The notes under the pieces were generated by a model. The model did no database searches. It was given only the letters and a program-made list of their open reading frames with translations, and was not told where the DNA came from. Shown one piece after another: positions 38,847 to 50,661 of a stretch of DNA of 64,000 nucleotides. The translations under genes and the position numbers were made by a program. The stretch comes from Lucifuga dentata (lineage: Eukaryota; Chordata; Actinopteri; Ophidiiformes; Bythitidae). The DNA lies in assembly GCA_014773175.1 (NCBI GenBank), contig VXCM01005740.1:1-64000 (forward strand), given 5' to 3'. Position 1 is the first letter of the stretch. Each line of letters starts with the position of its first letter.

Positions 38847-39682
38847 CAGGAAAACACATGAATACAAGTTAAGGTAGAGAGATAAAGATGCACGGTAACA
38901 CATATGCATACGTCGGTATTATAGAGGTCTTTCTCTGAGGTGTTCATTGCTTTTTATATGAATTTATTCTACATGCATCCTGATGTACACACACAGAGTA
39001 TGCATGGTATGAATGCACATGCCTTTACCATATGTTAAACTACATGCTATTAGAGATAATTGCAGGCAAGAATTAAGTAGCATTGAAAAAGAATTCGAAG
39101 CTGCAAGCTATTTGTGTGACATTCAGAAAATCTAGTGTGAATCAGGAGCATACTAAGAAGGGGAACATATTGTCATATTTTCATATACACCACATACGTG
39201 CCTATGTACTCAAATGTACACACAAAACACATCCCTGCAGCTGTTCCAATGAGTAAGAAATTGTCTAAACCAGCTCCTCCTGTGCACTGTGGGTAAGAAG
39301 CTGACAGCAGGAAAGTATTATTACATCACCATCATCATCAGTTTTACCTGGAATTCAGTTCAGATGAATCCAGTTTTATTTTATTGCTTTCATTGCTCAG
39401 CCATTCAGTTTATATTCGGCCTGCTGGACTTTGATGCTTCCTGGTGCAGCCAACACGGAACACACTCTTTTCCGCCAACTACTGGACACATGCTGCAAGT
39501 GTAAAATAATTGGTTAATTATATAGTATTACAAATGTGTGAATTTGTGATACTATAATAAATGAGGAAAGTTGTTTAAGTACTTGGGAATATTTGCGAGA
39601 AGTATTTTGAAGAAGTAAAATTTGAAAGTATAAGTAACCAAAATGAAAATATGCCATTCTGTCAAACAAGCGTAAAAGCGTC

Positions 39683-39696
39683 GTTACCATGGCAAC
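39683..39696 (+). promoter_or_regulatory. RFX X-box, perfect palindrome
   Basis: GTTACCATGGCAAC fits the RFX consensus (GTTRCC, two bases, GGYAAC) with both half-sites complete. RFX factors drive cilium, centriole and sperm-flagellum genes. It lies about 1.7 kb upstream of the ccdc146 start codon and immediately before a candidate leader exon, so it is a strong candidate promoter element of ccdc146. Binding is inferred. Confidence 0.7.
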
Positions 39697-39882
39697 CACA
39701 ACACGCCATTCAACCAAGCTGAGACTGCTGTGATTTGGTTTTGCTAGCTAACACGAAAAGCTGTTCCAGAGCTACAAATAAGCAACTTTAATTAACAGCT
39801 CAAGACCGTATAATTTTATTGTTATGTGGGACAAATACACGAAGATTTGAAGACGTGTGAAGACTGTGGAGCATTTTAGAAG
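39697..39882 (+). other. ccdc146: Candidate ccdc146 non-coding first exon
   Basis: Downstream of the X-box the segment ends in a good donor (TTTTAGAAG followed by GTAAGATA, last exon base 39882). A matching acceptor lies at 41337-41339 (TCTGTCTGTCTGTCCAG), 42 bases before the ccdc146 start codon. The transcription start is unknown; short upstream ORFs occur within the segment. Supported by splice signals and position only. Confidence 0.45.
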
Positions 39883-40299
39883 GTAAGATATTTGTATAAA
39901 TGTGTTTAGCAAAAGTGCCTAAAACACTGATGCTAACAGTAAAGAGTAGCCTTAGCTCCTGTTTCTGTTGCTTTGAATAGCATCGGTTTGTTTTTATAGC
40001 TGCATGGAAACAATGCACACAGAAACATGTTGAATGGTTATAGTGTTGTAATGTTGACGAATGAGTGGCACAAACAGCGGAAATGAATCAAATTAAATGC
40101 TATAAAACTGTAACTAGTACTAAATATCGACACGAAATAATAGTACTGGAGAAAAATCCCTTTTTCCGAGAAAAAACTCAGTTCATTTTCAGTACCACAA
40201 GACCAAACCATCCATTATTTAAGTTTAAGCAGAAATTACGATCATAAAGCTTTTGCCAAAGTTGACATTTTGGCCTTTTTTGACAGTAACCCATGTTAA

Positions 40300-40372
40300 A
40301 GGACCATACCACTATTTTGCATGTTTGAGCCTAATATATTCAATTTTCATACACGTAACGTTACTGACAATC
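40300..40372 (+). mobile_element. TTAA MITE left-terminal fragment ending at a gap
   Basis: Family terminus (AGGACCATACC to TTACTGACAATC) after TTAA (40296-40299), cut off by an N at 40373. The rest may be missing because of the assembly gap. Confidence 0.85.
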
Positions 40373-40529
40373 NTCTTTTCACCCCCCAGCCCCCATTTAT
40401 TTTGTAGTACTGGCTGCTTTATTGAAATCAGAATAGTGTCATTAAAGCTTCCTGTCTGTCCAGCTAACTCACATCGGTTTAGATAGATTGATAGAGACAA
40501 AACTGATAGTTATTTCTCACCCTTCTTAA

Positions 40530-41205
40530 AGGAGTATTCAGGCCATTTTGCATGTTTGAGCCTAATATATTCAATTTTTATAGACGTAACGTTACTGACA
40601 ATCATTTCCCAAAGCATACTACTGGAACGGTGAATTTAAAAAAAAAAAGAGTTTCCTACCTTCCAGACAGCCATTGGTTTCAGTTCATTCTGCTATTAAA
40701 ATCAACTTGCTGACACTTGAAAGGTTCTTGGGATAGGTAATCCATCATCACCAACAAGACGTGTATTCAGATTTTTTTTCAAATTTACGTATTTTTAGCG
40801 TTTAAACACAATAAAAAGCATGGAGTAATCTGAAAATGCTTCCTGTTGTCATTCCTTCACTATAGCACTTGAATGCAACACTAGGAAGCATTTTCAGATC
40901 TCCACTTTTTGTTGGCTTAAACGCTAAAAGTATGTAACTTCTGAAAAAAAAAAAACTGAAAACACCCCGACACACGTCTTGTTGGTGATGATGGATTACC
41001 TATCCCAAGAACGTTTCAAGTATCAACAAGTTGATTTTAATAGCATACCAGAATGAACTGAAACCAATGGCTGTCTGGAAGGTAGGAAAAACATTTTTAA
41101 TTCACCGTTCCAGTAATATGCTTTAGAAAATGATTGTCAGTAATGTTACATGTATGAAAATAGAATATATTAGGCTCAAACATGCAAAATGGCCGGTATG
41201 GTATT
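40530..41205. mobile_element. TTAA MITE copy 4, symmetric fold-back form
   Basis: Between TTAA (40526-40529) and TTAA (41206-41209). Unlike the other copies, both halves are the same arm in inverted orientation: GGTTCTTGGGATAGGTAATC on the left pairs with GATTACCTATCCCAAGAACG on the right. The arms extend about 300 bases each. A second inverted pair (TCTGAAAATGCTTCCT ... AGGAAGCATTTTCAGA) lies at the centre. It sits in the presumed first intron of ccdc146, about 175 bases before the start codon. Confidence 0.88.
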
Positions 41206-41381
41206 TTAATGAGCCAGGGCTTTGACACTGGCACAACTAAATGAAACACAGCCATTATTAATGTTTTTAGCTACACCTGTGTTTGACAAGGCAAAATTTT
41301 GGAGCGTTGATCTGTATGTTTATCTGTCTGTCTGTCCAGCTAATCAAATCTAATGTAATCTATATATGGTATGCAAACAGT

Positions 41382-41543
41382 ATGAGTCAGTCTGAGGAGC
41401 AGCAGGGCAGCAGGATTCTGGGTCAAGAAGATGTGGTGGTGGAACCTCTTGTGGCCCTGGCACCTGATGCTTCACTGTCAGAGGAACAACCCTCTGTCAA
41501 TCCAGATGTTTCTGCTTGTCCAGCTTTCCAGTGCCTCGACGAG
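41382..41543 (+). CDS. ccdc146: ccdc146 coding exon 1
   Basis: 54 codons from ATG to GACGAG followed by GTAAAA, phase 0. The N-terminus (MSQSEEQQGS onward) is acidic and presumably disordered, as in the mammalian protein. The end SACPAFQCLDE corresponds to the ETPAF-LHEL region of human CCDC146, and the next exon continues LLSAGKI. An upstream ATG at 41367 is out of frame and an ATG-TAA lies at 41353. The start was chosen because it gives the only conserved frame into the donor. Confidence 0.8.
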
Positions 41544-42551
41544 GTAAAACTAATAAGTGTCACATGTTAGGTTTATCCTCATTTGAAGGTTTTATTATTA
41601 CCATAAACAACCCTTAGAAGCAAAGATTAGAAAAATAACATGAACAAAAATTCTTACTTGGAAATATAAGTTTTGGAAAATGTGGTATCTTGTGTGGTAC
41701 CTTCATTGTGTAAGTAATCTGAAAAATATATTATGTTGGGTCTTTAAAAAGAAACCCCCACAATTGGCAGTGGCAGCGCCATTATTTAGTCCATTAAACT
41801 TACAAGAAACAATTATGAATGCATTCAGATGATTAAGGAGCCAGAGTTTCTGTCTACACACAACAATGAGAAGTGTATTTGAAAGACAAATTGCTAGGTG
41901 TTTTAAAAATATTTTTCTAGCCAAATTGAGTTCTAGACTAGAACTTGCAAGTCACAGTTGAATACCTGCCAGTGCTGCTGCAACAGTAGATGGATGTGCT
42001 GTAAGTGCCTGTCAAACTTCACCTGACAACTTGGAGTTGTTGAATGTTGAAATGCAAGTGAATACCAGGAGCTTTAATTCATTATTTTGGATGAATATAG
42101 TGTATATTTTTTATTAATTTGACTGTCACATTCAGTAAAGAGACATTAAAATCAAAACCTATATACGCTAGTGTACATTTGCAGGGTTATTTCCTGTAAA
42201 GTTTATGTTAATTTCATTAATTTTTCCCCTTAGAAAGTGGCTTTTGCATCTTTTTAACACCTCATTAACCCACAGCTCAATTGGCCAAATGAGGCAGTAA
42301 CACTGCCATAATTTTTGATTTCAATATTACTGTGGCCCGTAATACACATGTTTAAGTTAATTTATATTGTAAGGTAAGGTGCTTCTGATAAAAAATAATG
42401 TGTTAAAGTTTATGGAGTATGGATTAAATTATGGATGCTATTGAACAGTGGCAGGCATTAATAATATTTATTTAAAAAAAAAAAAAAAAAAANAAAAAAA
42501 AAAAAAAAAAAAAGCCAAACACAGCAATATACACAGCCATGTGGTTGGAAC

Positions 42552-42557
42552 TTTATT
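42552..42557 (-). terminator. fgl2: Candidate fgl2 polyadenylation signal
   Basis: AATAAA on the minus strand about 1.24 kb after the fgl2 stop codon, at the start of a poly-A/N block on the plus strand. Other AATAAA hexamers occur closer (43607-43612 and 43521-43526), so the true 3' end is undecided. Confidence 0.3.
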
Positions 42558-43798
42558 AATTTTTTGATATAAAAAATCTCTTTTTTTGACATGACAGTTG
42601 CAGCTGAATGATAAAAACGTTGTACAGTCACAAGCAAAGCTCTAAATGTACATACATAATGAATAGACTCGATACCGCACAGTCTTTATCGTAGCTCAAA
42701 TACATCAAATATCAAGAATCAATAGACCTTTCATGAGCCCATATATATTTGTTATATAAAAGCGATCATACCTCACAAAATAAAATAAATACTGTACATT
42801 ATCTTAAGAGGAAACATTTCCTTCCCATCTTTTCCATTTACAGTGTGTATAGAATGCATTAAATGAATGCTAAACAATTTTCTAACATTAGGTGGCAGTA
42901 TTGTACAAATGATGAGTCTTGGATCCTGTTTTTTTTATTTTTACATGAGAAAACTGACATGGAGAGATGTATAGTAGTTCAGTGTGCCTGAAGCTGTGGG
43001 TCAAAAAAAAAAAAAAAAAAAAAAAAGTTGGAAATATTTCCGCTTGAATTTGTGTCCTTCTTAGGCTCTGCAGTAACACTGGGACGTTTTACAGAATAGC
43101 GCCATGATGATACACAAACAAGATATTCCAGTGTGATTAAATAAATAAGAAGGGATTCCCCGTGCACGACTGCCCCAGCTCTGATCCCAGCATGAAGTTT
43201 TTCCACAATAGATTTCAAACCCACTTTAAACAGTATCAACATCTCTTATACGTCTCACTTGAGTGGCTGCTGTTAATTATGAAACCTTTCTGAGCGGAGA
43301 AAATGGTAGCTCATTACAGTTTAGTACTACTGTGTGCTATGTGGTTTCTCTGCTGGGTTTATAGCGGGAGGCAGCGGGACAGAAAGTGGAGGAAATGTCA
43401 GAGAAACTGAAAAATCTCTCGCTATAACCTATAACCTCACATTATGGCCCTTGAAGGAATTTGGCCTTTACGCTGCATGTGTGTACTTTTTATTCTATTG
43501 TTGTTCATAGCCCATTGTCCTTTATTATCATTTTTATCCAACATTTTGAAGGCCACACGTACTAGTGGAAAAAGCAATATCAGCGCTGACTTTTTCCGCT
43601 ATTTTTTTTATTACTGCATCCAAACTGTCTTTAGGGTTTAGTTTCTTTTGTTGCCATATGTGTGTGTGTGTGTGTGTGTGTGCACACATGCATGACTATG
43701 CAAACGTGTATGACCCTTCAATCTCTCTCTTTGTTTGTGTGTTATGTTTATCCATCTACTTGTCAACTTATATCTGCTGGTGTGTTTTACCTGGCCTC

Positions 43799-44114
43799 TT
43801 AAGGAGCGTAGTTCTTGGGTCTTATCATCATCTTGACTGTCTTGAACGCCTGCCTGTAATTGGTCGGGTAGTACTCTGATGTCATGTTGTGCCACGTTCC
43901 CCAGAAGATCCCGTTCCTGACTCCCTTATACCTCTTGTGGTAGTACTTCCCATTGAGGTTGGCCGACATGCAGGCAGCGAACCACCAGCCGGAGCTGTAG
44001 TAGGCGCCGCAGTTTCCAGATGGGTACATGTCGTTGTCTCGGTCGGGTGTGGAAAAGAACTTCTGGTCGTGGTTGAAGTGCTTGTTGAAGCTGATGGCGT
44101 TCCCGGCTGTCCCG
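43799..44114 (-). CDS. fgl2: fgl2 coding exon 5: C-terminal FRED
   Basis: Residues about 401-505, ending KMMIRPKNYAP and TAA (43801-43799). It holds the calcium-site residues DRD (about 425-427), the disulfide cysteines of SGNCG and ACMS, and the conserved SSGWWF, ANLNGKYY and NGIFWGTW segments. A possible N-glycosylation site is NMT. The acceptor is ATTATTGCAG; the first base completes a Ser codon split after AG. Confidence 0.93.
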
Positions 44115-44239
44115 CTGCAATAATAGCCATCACACTATTAATACATGGTATCAGGTGTCGTCTTCAAATTGGACATTTTGATAGCTAGCATCAAGCTCCT
44201 TTCTGAATATTTGAACATCTACAAATTCTGATATTATAC

Positions 44240-44410
44240 CTGTATCCACTGACAGACAGGCGGTAGCGTAGGTATTCGTTGGAGACATAGAACTGGTCGT
44301 ACTTTGCGTACTCCCTGACACCCTCAAAGTCCTCCAGCTCAATACGCAGGATCATGTCTTTGGCCTTCGTCAGCAAGTGGATGTGATCGTTGCCTAGCCA
44401 GAACTCGCCT
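44240..44410 (-). CDS. fgl2: fgl2 coding exon 4: middle FRED
   Basis: Reads GEFWLGNDHIHLLTKAK through LEDFEGVREYAKYDQFYVSN to LSVSGY. Acceptor CTTGTCTTGCAG, donor GGATACAG followed by GTATAA, phase 2 at both ends. FWLGND-HLLT is the classic fibrinogen-domain core. Confidence 0.93.
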
Positions 44411-44988
44411 CTGCAAGACAAGAGAAAGTAAAGGATTGGAATGGGAGAGAAATGAATGTGACGATATAAAAAGGCTCATATACTCGTTCACTTGATTAGA
44501 AAGTGAATAGGGTGACTCAGACAGAATTTACTTATCCCCACAGGGAATGAGAGGAAAGAAAGAGGAGATGAAGGAGGAGAACGGAGTGAGAGAGAGAAAG
44601 GAGGAGGAGAGAAGAAAGTGTTGAGTGGGAGGTGATACTAGATCTGTAAATTTGGTTATTTAAAATGGTTTATTTCTCATATAAAACTGAATGGAGGTGA
44701 AATTAGAATCCATCTGCAGGAGAGTAGAAAGAATTTCCATTGTTTAAGGTCTTTGTGGGCATAATTGATTTCCATCCCATCTACCTAATTGTCCTTAATG
44801 GCCAGAAAGGAAATCTAGACTGTTCTTTTTAAAAAATTAAATAGGACATAACAATACCAGCTGGTTACCTGCCAAAGCAAACACTTTGCAGCTTATATGC
44901 AAACTGCTCAGCAGAAACCCAGAATTTACAGCAACAAAGCACCCCAAAATCATTTTTGAGATGTACCCAGAAAAGATTGAACCCATAC

Positions 44989-45208
44989 CTAAGGTTCCCA
45001 AAGCCTTTCTTGTACTCGGCCCAGGTGCGGTTGAAGCTGACAGAACCGTTGAGTCGTTGTTGTATGACGGTCCATCCGCCTCCAAAAGACTCCATGTCGC
45101 AAAAGACATCAAATGTTCCATTATGGGGATCTGGGGTCACGCGGTACACACCATTCTTTCTCTCCGTCAACATGTTGTAGTCTGAACAGTCCTTCGGTGC
45201 TAGGATGT
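44989..45208 (-). CDS. fgl2: fgl2 coding exon 3: start of FRED
   Basis: Starts with AC, completing a Tyr codon, then [46 protein letters not shown] and [10 protein letters not shown]. Potential N-glycosylation sites are NGT, NGS and NRT. The donor is AACCTTAG followed by GTATGG. The acceptor pyrimidine tract is a pure (CT)n microsatellite (GA on plus, 45211-45240) directly followed by AG. Confidence 0.92.
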
Positions 45209-45209
45209 C

Positions 45210-45210
<1 letters not shown>

Positions 45211-45240
<30 letters not shown>
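45211..45240. repeat. (GA)n microsatellite forming the fgl2 exon 3 acceptor tract
   Basis: On the transcribed minus strand this is (CT)n ending CTCTAG directly at the splice junction. Length changes would alter only the pyrimidine tract. Confidence 0.9.
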
Positions 45241-45245
<5 letters not shown>

Positions 45246-48200
45246 GAGAGGTTAGTTTAATATGCTTTTGAATGTTACTTTTGAATAATCTTTTCACTAT
45301 GCTCGGCCATTTGTTTTTTCTCTGCTTCACCAACGTTTTGTAATCCAAATACCCCTGAGGGTGACAAAGACTAGAAAGGAAGGGAGAAGAAAATTACACA
45401 CATTAGTCGGAAATAAAGCTTTCTTAATCGTGGAAGTTCGCATTAATAATTGTGAGTGTTCGATATTAACCTATCAATTCAAATATATGACAAATTGAAG
45501 AGCAGAAAAGTAATGTCCTTCAGCCAACCTGCTACCAGACTTACTTACCCCTTCTCTCTCACTTATACATTTTATTACAAAATACCATTGCCTTTAAAGT
45601 GTTAAAGAAGCCATTTAGAGAACAGAAATCCATATGGAAGTAAGACGGAGCATAAGAAGGTACAATGAGTGAAAAGATAAAAGCCACAGGTTGAGGATGA
45701 AACCTTCAACCCTATGTTGCATCACATGCCCATTTCATGCAATTCCACTCATTTTTGAGCTCCATCCCCTTTCATATCTGCCCACTTATTTCTATAACTC
45801 TTGCTCCTGTCCCCTGTGTTGCGCTATAGTTGCTGCATAGAATCTCTGCTGTGTATTGAGCCGACCCAGACTGCCGTTGAAAGGCCGCTACCATTAGCTT
45901 TTGGCAAATGAAAGGACCAGACTTGTCAAAATGTGAGAAAGTGCAAAACTGGATTATATAAGCGTATGGATTTAGGCCTAAGGGCTAAATCCATCCTGAC
46001 ATTTGGCCAAAGAGCTCATGGAGCCCCTCCAGATTTGTTTGACAAGCTCCAGTTCTGATACTGTTTTGTCATACTGTTAAATCAGTTTAGCTGTTCAATA
46101 AATTACAGCAGAACACATGTAGGGGATTGAGACATAGGGAGGAGCATTCTAGACCAACTGGGGTGGATAGGAGAAATTTAAACATTCATGGTACTACCTA
46201 GTGCCATTAAAGCGAGGTTCGCCTTGGCGTTTCCTCCCTCATGATTAATTGAGGGAAATGTAGTCATAACAAATTGCATAGAAATATGTAGGCACACAGT
46301 ATTACATAACAGCGCAGTGTATGTGAATTGGCTGCTTTGACTCTGTAGTTATCTGCTGTGGCGTCCTCATTCCAGTGACATAGATTGCTTAGCATAAGGT
46401 GCAAAATGGCTGCAGATAGGACATAACGCCACGTGGTAAACATTCTAGAAGCTGAGGGCTGCAGTTGTAATTTGTCTGCGCCACATTAACAGCTTCATCT
46501 GCACTTGACACACAACGTCTTGCAAACTCTTTCAATGTCTCCTTCACGTCAACTCTCCAAATGTGGCGTCTCCATTAGCATCCTTATCATCCGTTTTGCT
46601 GTTTGTCCCCATCTGTCTGCCTGGGCAGCCATCCTATCAAGTGTCCCGAGACAGATAAGAACCATTTCATCTCGCTTGCATGGGCACTGCGCCTGACCTA
46701 AATAACTGTAATATCAGTGTCTTGCTGATGCTCGACTGACTGACTGGCTGGTTGCCAACTGATTGGCTGACTGGTGAAGGGTCAGATTCATGCCTAATTG
46801 GCTGGCTGATTGCTCGCTGGCTCCACTGATTTGATTCTGTAACTCGTTACCTGCTTTCTTACAGGTTGATAAGGTCAATGACAGACTGATTGGCATGATT
46901 TGACAGTTAACTTCTTGACTGACTGACTTCCTGAATTGCACCATCCCTGTTTGACTGGCTGCAGACAGATAATTCCCAGGAAAGGCAGACCGCGTTATAT
47001 TATCAAGGAAGTATGCTGAGTGACAACCAGTGCTCATCTTAAATTTACACTCATAGTGGAGGAAAATGTGTATCCATACTGATAGTATGTGGTTTTTTTT
47101 TTTTTTTAATCACAACAGCTGAAAAGGAACCTAGTGCTCATTTTAATAGAGAGAAACTTTCATTAGAAAGCAACGCCCTTCCTGCTACCCTATTTCCAAG
47201 GAGCAGCTCCTGATAATGCAGAATGCCAGATGAAGGCACACATTCTCTTTGTTTGTAATGGAGTTAATGTAGCTGAACAGTAACACGAATTGCCACTCAT
47301 TCACCTCAAGGCCCTGATATGTTTTGTAGGAGTAGGAGTAAGGATAAGTGCTTCCTGCAGCTTCCTGCAGGGATGAGAATTGGTAAAGGGGGTGAATTGA
47401 ATGCTTATGGCATTGTAAGGGACAAAAGCATCTTGACAAATTTACTATTAGTTCTCCTTCCTGGTTAAATTGTAATTCTACATTGGATTAAAATGTCTGT
47501 CTACTGTGTATCTGGCTTTATTTACTTACATATAAAAGGTTAAATTAAAGAAAACAAAGAACTTAAGGGCTGGTCTTTGGATGTTTTCAGCTTTCTTCAG
47601 CTAAATGTGTCTCAGTTTGGGAAAAAAAAACTCTCCAGTGTGCGTTGCACTGCCCACTTCAAAACTTATTTAACATTTATTTAACTATTTAGCTGAAATT
47701 TGGCACCAGAAAAGTTTATTCAGCAATCAAGGGAATAATGTGTCTCTGGACTGCTTCACTAAGCATTTCTGACATTGTTAGAAAACAAGTAGAAATTTTC
47801 TTCAAAGGAAAAAATGAGGAATACAAAGACCATATTAAGCTGGTTTGAGTCAGACCAAAACAATTCACTCTACATATTAAAATAGGAATGAAACAGGAAT
47901 GGTTTGACATGAATATGAGAACATTTTACCAAATAGTTTGTCAAACAGTTGCTAGGGCTTATTTCAAGTCAGATATTTCTAAAACATAACAAATTTTTCA
48001 GTTGAGTTAGAAATTGCCATTATAGAGAAACTGCAGAGGTCTAATTTGATTTTTATCCTTTCCATGGTGGCAAAAGCTCAGACTATTACTTGCCTTTTTC
48101 TGTTGGACTCACAGACACCATCAGGCAGAGTTCCCTAACTTGCAGCAGAACAATTTGCCGGTTTGAGAGCTTAACATGATAGACTGATGTACGAAGACGA

Positions 48201-48887
48201 GTGTTAGTGACCCTGTGTACCATCCGTGACTAATGTTTGGAAAGCTGCTTACATTACATCTTGCGTTGTTGGCAAAGGATAATGAGAGTTAGTTGTTTTA
48301 TGCTGGAATGAGCACTCAAGAGCATGACCTCTGAGGAGGAGCGACCGAAAGGCCGAGAGAGAAAAAAGAGAGGGAACGCTCTGAAAATGACAAAGACAGA
48401 AGCAGATAGAGCAGGCAAGAGGCAAGGGTGAAGAAAAGAAGGGAAAGAGGGAGTAACAGGCATGGAGGAGGAGGAACTGATGAAATGGGTAGGGAGAATG
48501 TTTGAAAGATAGAGAGGCATTTAAAGGGAGAGGACAAAGAAAAAGAGATACAGCCCCAGCTAATCTACTTAGAAATAAACCTCACACTCACATCTGTTTT
48601 CCACATAAAAGTATTAATATAGTGTCACATTCTCATTCACGTGTGCAACATAACAGATTTCAGCCTGAAAAGTGGGTGGCATTGCGAATGCACCTTCACC
48701 CAAACAAGCATCTGCCTTAAGTAGATTGTTATGTGGAGCTAGTTTTCATTCTTTGACTGATATGTTTTTGTATAGTCTCAGTCATAAGATTCCACTCTCC
48801 ATAACTCCCAAAGTCCCTGGAGTTCCTCTTTAGGAATTAGACCTGACACTTGAAACTGTTGCCTTAAAGTGTATTTTTAAAAACTCT

Positions 48888-48955
<68 letters not shown>

Positions 48956-49700
48956 AGTTCCCCCATATGGAGAGAAGTGGACTGTCAGGACACTTGATTT
49001 AAGTTATATAACAGATAATTTTCAATTGCAATTTGACCCCAGATGTCATATTGCTTCACTCACGGACAGCATGACCTCAACCTTTAGCTATTTCGTCTTC
49101 TTCATTTTTGTTGTAGCTGGACTGTGATGCAGACATAATAACTACAGCTATATTATCACTCCTGATCACTGCTGAGTTCATTCAGCTTAAATACTTACAT
49201 CCTCTTTCTTTTCTTTCTTTTTTTTTTTTTTTTNTTTTTTTTTTTTTTTATAAGATATGATTGCAATCTCCCCAAATAACCAAAGCTGCTCATACTGGTA
49301 ATGGAGATTAAGTGTTGCAGCAGACCGCCGTGTGTTGCTCACAAGGTCATTGCCGGCTTGGGAGACATCGCGCATCATCAGGTGAAGGTGACCACGTTGT
49401 TTGTAGTGATTACAATTTGCCACGTCCACTCAGGCTTGATTGGATGGATTCCACGCCAGGAAATTCACCTCACGACAACACAAGCCAAAAAAAAAAGATG
49501 CCTTTGCTTTGTGCAGGCCTACAACTGTGTCTGTGCTGCACTGAAGGGGAACGAATAGAAGGTGTTTTCAGAGAGCTTTGACAGACAAAAGTAAGAGAGA
49601 ATAGAATAGAAAATAGCATGTGGAAAGGATCTGAACGCTGAATAAGGAATAGCATTTTAACAAAATGCTACAAATTGAATATTAATGAAAGCAGCCTTAC
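45241..49700 (-). other. fgl2 intron 2 (also intronic to ccdc146)
   Basis: About 4.5 kb. It includes a degenerate GACTGACT/GGCTGGCT tetramer zone (about 46728-46960), a (CT)n tract (48886-48953) and a poly-T gap (N at 49234). A CpG-containing open stretch near 49300-49480 has no recognised homology. No additional exon found. Confidence 0.6.
48886..48953. repeat. (CT)n microsatellite
   Basis: The longest CT tract in the window, about 33 units with one TT interruption. Confidence 0.95.
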
Positions 49701-49905
49701 ACTGAGGGAGGTTCTGTACTGGACACTCGGTGGTGCAGGTGGAGCTGAGCTTGTTGACCACTCCAGTGATGTTCTCCACCTTGCTGTCCACGATGGCCTG
49801 CACATTGTCCATGTTGAGCAGGTTCATCCCCTCCAGGCGACCCTGCATAGCCGAGATCTGGTTCCGAGCATTCCGCAGGCTGGCTGACATCCTATTCAGC
49901 TTCAT
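49701..49905 (-). CDS. fgl2: fgl2 coding exon 2: second coiled coil
   Basis: Residues about 203-270: MKLNRMSASLRNARNQISAM then LEGMNLLNMDNVQ, VDSKVENITGVVNKLSS, and a CTTEC cysteine pair that in FGL2 forms interchain links. Matches the mammalian pattern NLVNMNN-VDSKV-NLT. Acceptor GGCCGTTCCCAG, donor CCTCAGT followed by GTAAGG (phase 1). NIT is a potential glycosylation site. Confidence 0.9.
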
Positions 49906-50661
49906 CTGGGAACGGCCAGAGCCAGGCAGAAAATTATGTTTGTGCACTGAATACAAAGCAGGTGGATTACTGAATACTCCGTGCTCCATCATTGTTTTGC
50001 CAGGCAATTTGAATTTTAGAATAGAGGGAAAAAGTCTGAGTGATGATTGGCTGTCTGCCAAAGTGGCTGTGAGAGACGACAGGCTTACCAGACAGAGTGA
50101 AAATTTACCGCCATTTGGCTGGGGTCTGTGCTGATTCCCCACCCTGTTTACAGTACCAGGAATTTCCCCCAGTGGATTGTTGCCAGGTAGGACTTTAAGG
50201 TCTTTTAACATTTGTTCAGTTTGCATTCCAGTTGGTTACATTTCACTGGGCATTTTCAGGTGTTTTTTTTTTTTTTTTTTCTTTTCCCTAGCATTTTGAC
50301 TAGAGGAAATATGACATGGGTTTGTTGGAAATACACAAATTGATGCAGTGCCACTGTTGCACTGTTTGTATAGACTCCTAAATTCTGTTTATATGCTAAG
50401 CATACAGCTTATGGACACACTATTTCTACAGTGCCAGCTGTTGTCTTTTTTCTCATTGTGGTAGCAGACAAACTATCACCTACTTCAATTCAAATTTAGT
50501 TGACAGCATAGACATAACTTATAAAATGACTCATGACATAATTAAAATATTTTCTGAATTTTAGGAGACTGGTAAGGTAAAATCACACAACTTTAAAAGG
50601 TGTAATTTATTTACTTATGGAGGCTAAATTGTCTTTTTTTCAAATAAATTGTGACTCTTAC

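Larger units (their letters stand above)
11061..39682. other. Intergenic region between lrrc17 and ccdc146
   Basis: About 28.6 kb in which I recognise no exon with homology, no tRNA and no other RNA gene. Open frames of 60-145 codons here lack domain signatures, are low-complexity, or lie in transposons. Listed separately are a Tc1 relic, two hAT elements, a LINE relic, a BED-finger relic, MITEs and microsatellites. Short conserved regulatory elements could be present but cannot be seen without alignment. Confidence 0.6.
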
